Shown here: positions 5,872 to 7,035 of the stretch, in pieces
Position numbering within the stretch: the first letter of the stretch is position 1
Layout: each line of letters opens with the position of its first letter
Source: Methanobacteriota archaeon
GTDB taxonomy: Archaea; Halobacteriota; Halobacteria; Halobacteriales; Halalkalicoccaceae
NCBI GenBank assembly: GCA_022561895.1
Contig: JADFQH010000030.1
Location: 1,281-8,315, forward strand
Reading direction: 5' to 3'
DNA: 7,035 bases
Made by a program: the position numbers and the translations under genes
The notes under the pieces: generated by a model
What the model saw: only the letters and a program-made list of their open reading frames with translations
Database searches by the model: none
Told to the model about the DNA's origin: nothing

Positions 5872-6165
5872 GAGAGCCTCCGGCTGGACGAGGACGGGGT
5901 GAGCTTGGTGGGCGAGTTTGCCGAGGCGCAGATGCCGCTGAGCGTGATCTGTCACGCGCCGTGGGTACTGGTCGAAGCCGATGTCGTCGAGGGCCGAACC
6001 CTCACGTCGTACCCGAGCCCCCGGACCGATATCCGCAACGCGGGCGGCGAGTGGGTTGACGAGGAGGTCGTCGTCGACGAGGGGCTGGTAACCAGCCGCG
6101 ATCCCGACGACCTACCCGCTTTCTGCGATACGGTCGTCGAGGAGACCGAGGAAGGTCAGCACTAA
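5872..6165 (+). pseudogene. DJ-1/PfpI family protein, C-terminal remnant
   Basis: About 96 codons match the C-terminal half of haloarchaeal DJ-1/PfpI family proteins (type 1 glutamine amidotransferase-like, annotated as proteases or deglycases). The visible landmarks are SLRLDEDGVSLVGEFAEA, then the nucleophile elbow VICHAPW (Cys codon 5950-5952, followed by His), LVEADVVEGRTLTSYPS, RTDIRNAGGEWVDEE, VVDEGLVTSRDPDDLPAF and the TAA stop. Intact members are about 180-200 residues. The first half, with the beta-strand core and the Glu that activates the Cys, is missing: neither this frame nor the others upstream encode it, and the MFS stop is only 71 bases before. Possible in-frame starts are GTG 5899 and ATG 5932, but the product could not fold like the family. 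I read it as a decayed gene whose 5' half was deleted. Confidence 0.75.
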
Positions 6166-6317
6166 GCCGGCGAACGCGTAACGGCCTGCTGTGATATCTC
6201 TCGGCTGTACGTCGTTCAAGATGCTCGCTGTACCGGGGATGTGAGGATCTCAACACAGTTACGGCTGGCAGTATAGTAGCCGTTGAACGTCGATACGCAC
6301 TCGCTTTGCGGATTCGC

Positions 6318-6341
6318 GGCCAGCGCTCGTAGGCGCTGGCC
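6318..6341 (+). other. Strong GC-rich stem-loop
   Basis: GGCCAGCGC (6318-6326) and GCGCTGGCC (6333-6341) form a perfect nine-pair stem around the six-base loop TCGTAG. It lies 68-91 bases before the glycosyltransferase ATG and upstream of its likely TATA box, so it is probably not in that mRNA. No T-run follows. It could be an end signal for upstream transcription or a protein-binding site. Confidence 0.5.
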
Positions 6342-6350
6342 ACCCGCGTA

Positions 6351-6361
6351 CACACGGTGTG
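6351..6361. promoter_or_regulatory. Short palindrome CACACgGTGTG upstream of glycosyltransferase promoter
   Basis: This is a perfect 5+1+5 palindrome, ending 17 bases before the proposed TATA box at 6379-6384. Position and symmetry suit an activator or repressor dimer site. The evidence is symmetry and location only. Confidence 0.35.
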
Positions 6362-6378
6362 AAAACAGTTTCAACGAC

Positions 6379-6384
6379 TACTAA
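6379..6384 (+). promoter_or_regulatory. Probable TATA box of the glycosyltransferase gene
   Basis: TACTAA lies 25-30 bases before ATG 6409, matching leaderless spacing. An AGGA at 6398-6401 could act as a weak ribosome site if the transcript starts earlier. Confidence 0.45.
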
Positions 6385-6408
6385 TCCGCTCGCTCGAAGG
6401 AAGCGTCG

Positions 6409-7035
6409 ATGGAGTACGTCCAAGAGCGGATCGCGACGCTCCACGATCTCACCGACCCGACGCCCGACGCCCCCACGGAGCGCGCCGCCGTCGTCGTTCC
6501 GATGACCGACCGCGAGTACGCCGGACTCGCCGCGGAGCGAACGCTGAAAACGCTCGAATCCGTCGATCCCGCCCGCGTGATCGTCCCGCTTCGCGCGCCC
6601 GAATCGCGTATCGAGGAGTTCCGGCGCTGGCTCTCGGAGTTCGACCTCTCGCTCACCCTGCTGTGGTGTAACGCCCCCGAGGTCGACGCGCTGCTCGCCG
6701 ACCACGGGATCGAGGGCGAAGCGGGCAAGGGGAGGGATGTCTGGCTCGCGTTCGGCGTCGCCGCGCGCGAGGAGTACCTCGTCCTCCACGACGCCGACGT
6801 GGCGAGCTACGACGCCGCCCACGTCCCGCGGCTGCTCGCCCCGCTTACCGAGTTCGACTTCGCGAAGGGCTACTACGCCCGTGTCGAGAACGATCGCCTG
6901 TACGGCCGGCTCTTTCGACTCTTTTACGAGCCGCTGGTCGCCACCCTGTCGAATCGCCACGACCACGCGCTGCTCGACTATCTGGGGGCGTTTCGCTACG
7001 CGCTTTCCGGGGAGATGGGGTTTCGCTCCGAAATC
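6409..7035 (+). CDS. GpgS-like family glycosyltransferase (GT81/GT2 type), 3' partial
   Basis: There are 209 codons from ATG 6409 open to the window edge. The protein resembles glucosyl-3-phosphoglycerate synthase-type retaining glycosyltransferases with a GT-A fold. Visible motifs are AAVVVPM (residues 26-32, nucleotide-binding strand), GEAGKGRDVW (103-112, like the GKGxxxW of GpgS), HDAD with the metal-binding Asp128-x-Asp130, and KGYYARVENDRLYGRLFRL followed by FYEPLVATL (153-180), which parallels the 'K-x-F-Y-x-R...G-R-v-T-E-L-v-a-R-P-L' acceptor region of GpgS. Such enzymes move glucose from an NDP-sugar to 3-phosphoglycerate, the first step to glucosylglycerate, a compatible solute. In haloarchaea the true acceptor is often untested, so the function here is inferred. 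The next gene, possibly a matching phosphatase, is outside the window. The C-terminal part is missing only because the window ends. Confidence 0.85.
   Translation, partial: MEYVQERIATLHDLTDPTPDAPTERAAVVVPMTDREYAGLAAERTLKTLESVDPARVIVPLRAPESRIEEFRRWLSEFDLSLTLLWCNAPEVDALLADHGIEGEAGKGRDVWLAFGVAAREEYLVLHDADVASYDAAHVPRLLAPLTEFDFAKGYYARVENDRLYGRLFRLFYEPLVATLSNRHDHALLDYLGAFRYALSGEMGFRSEI

Larger units (their letters stand above)
6166..6408. other. Intergenic region rich in inverted repeats
   Basis: No gene is seen in these 243 bases. Besides the hairpin at 6318-6341 and the palindrome at 6351-6361, there is an imperfect stem at 6258-6287 (GTTACGGCT against AGCCGT-TG-AAC). CGTCGTTCAA at 6210-6219 is the reverse complement of TTGAACGTCG at 6283-6292 with one mismatch. 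GCTGTAC occurs twice (6204 and 6227). The left part may be further decayed sequence linked to the DJ-1 remnant, and the right part is the control region of the glycosyltransferase. Confidence 0.4.

Noticed and set aside
4657..6165. 502-residue plus-strand frame overlapping the MFS gene
   Set aside because: Its first 380 residues are Arg-rich out-of-frame translation of the transporter. Only the last part (from about 5872) is real homology, to the DJ-1/PfpI family, so I kept just that part as a gene remnant.
1..7035. CRISPR array, insertion sequence, defence or toxin-antitoxin system
   Set aside because: I saw no regularly spaced repeats, no transposase or nuclease motifs, and no small paired genes beyond the HTH and membrane pair.

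Overview
This window is almost certainly chromosomal DNA from a haloarchaeon (class Halobacteria); the genus cannot be settled by eye. The evidence is the very acidic predicted proteins, codons mostly ending in G or C, TATA-like boxes about 25-31 bases before start codons with almost no Shine-Dalgarno sites (leaderless mRNAs), and several families typical of that class. I found no RNA gene, insertion sequence, CRISPR array or defence system. The content is mostly ordinary chromosomal housekeeping and accessory genes, with two damaged genes and several untested palindromes.

Layout. At 2-682 (+) is the 3' part of an atypical SDR (YeeZ-like) protein cut by the window edge. It is followed closely by an intact aldo/keto reductase (714-1802, +). 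Convergent to that, and only 7 bases away, is a minus-strand pair: a winged-helix regulator (2466 to 2121) and a small three-helix membrane protein (2124 to 1810). They overlap by the usual ATGA junction, but a frameshift near the end of the regulator's reading frame makes the two read as one 218-residue ORF. A 100-base divergent promoter region with an 11-bp perfect inverted repeat separates this pair from a six-helix membrane protein (2568-3392, +). A secreted two-domain lipoprotein follows (3462-4535, LolA-like plus DUF4367-like), then a 12-helix MFS transporter (about 4628-5800).

Behind the transporter lies the C-terminal half of a DJ-1/PfpI family gene (about 5872-6165). Its first half is missing, so it is read as a gene remnant. 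A 243-base intergenic region with a strong hairpin and a short palindrome precedes a GpgS-like (GT81-type) glycosyltransferase (6409 to beyond 7035), whose 3' end is outside the window.

How the genes work together. The regulator, its membrane partner and the divergent membrane protein look like a small locally regulated unit sharing one control region. The SDR and aldo/keto reductase may be co-transcribed NAD(P)H-dependent oxidoreductases. The lipoprotein, transporter and glycosyltransferase appear to be independent units. The glycosyltransferase suggests synthesis of a glycosylglycerate-type compatible solute, which is an inference from family only. The points most worth checking are the frameshift that fuses regulator and membrane gene, the symmetric divergent promoter, and the decayed DJ-1 gene.
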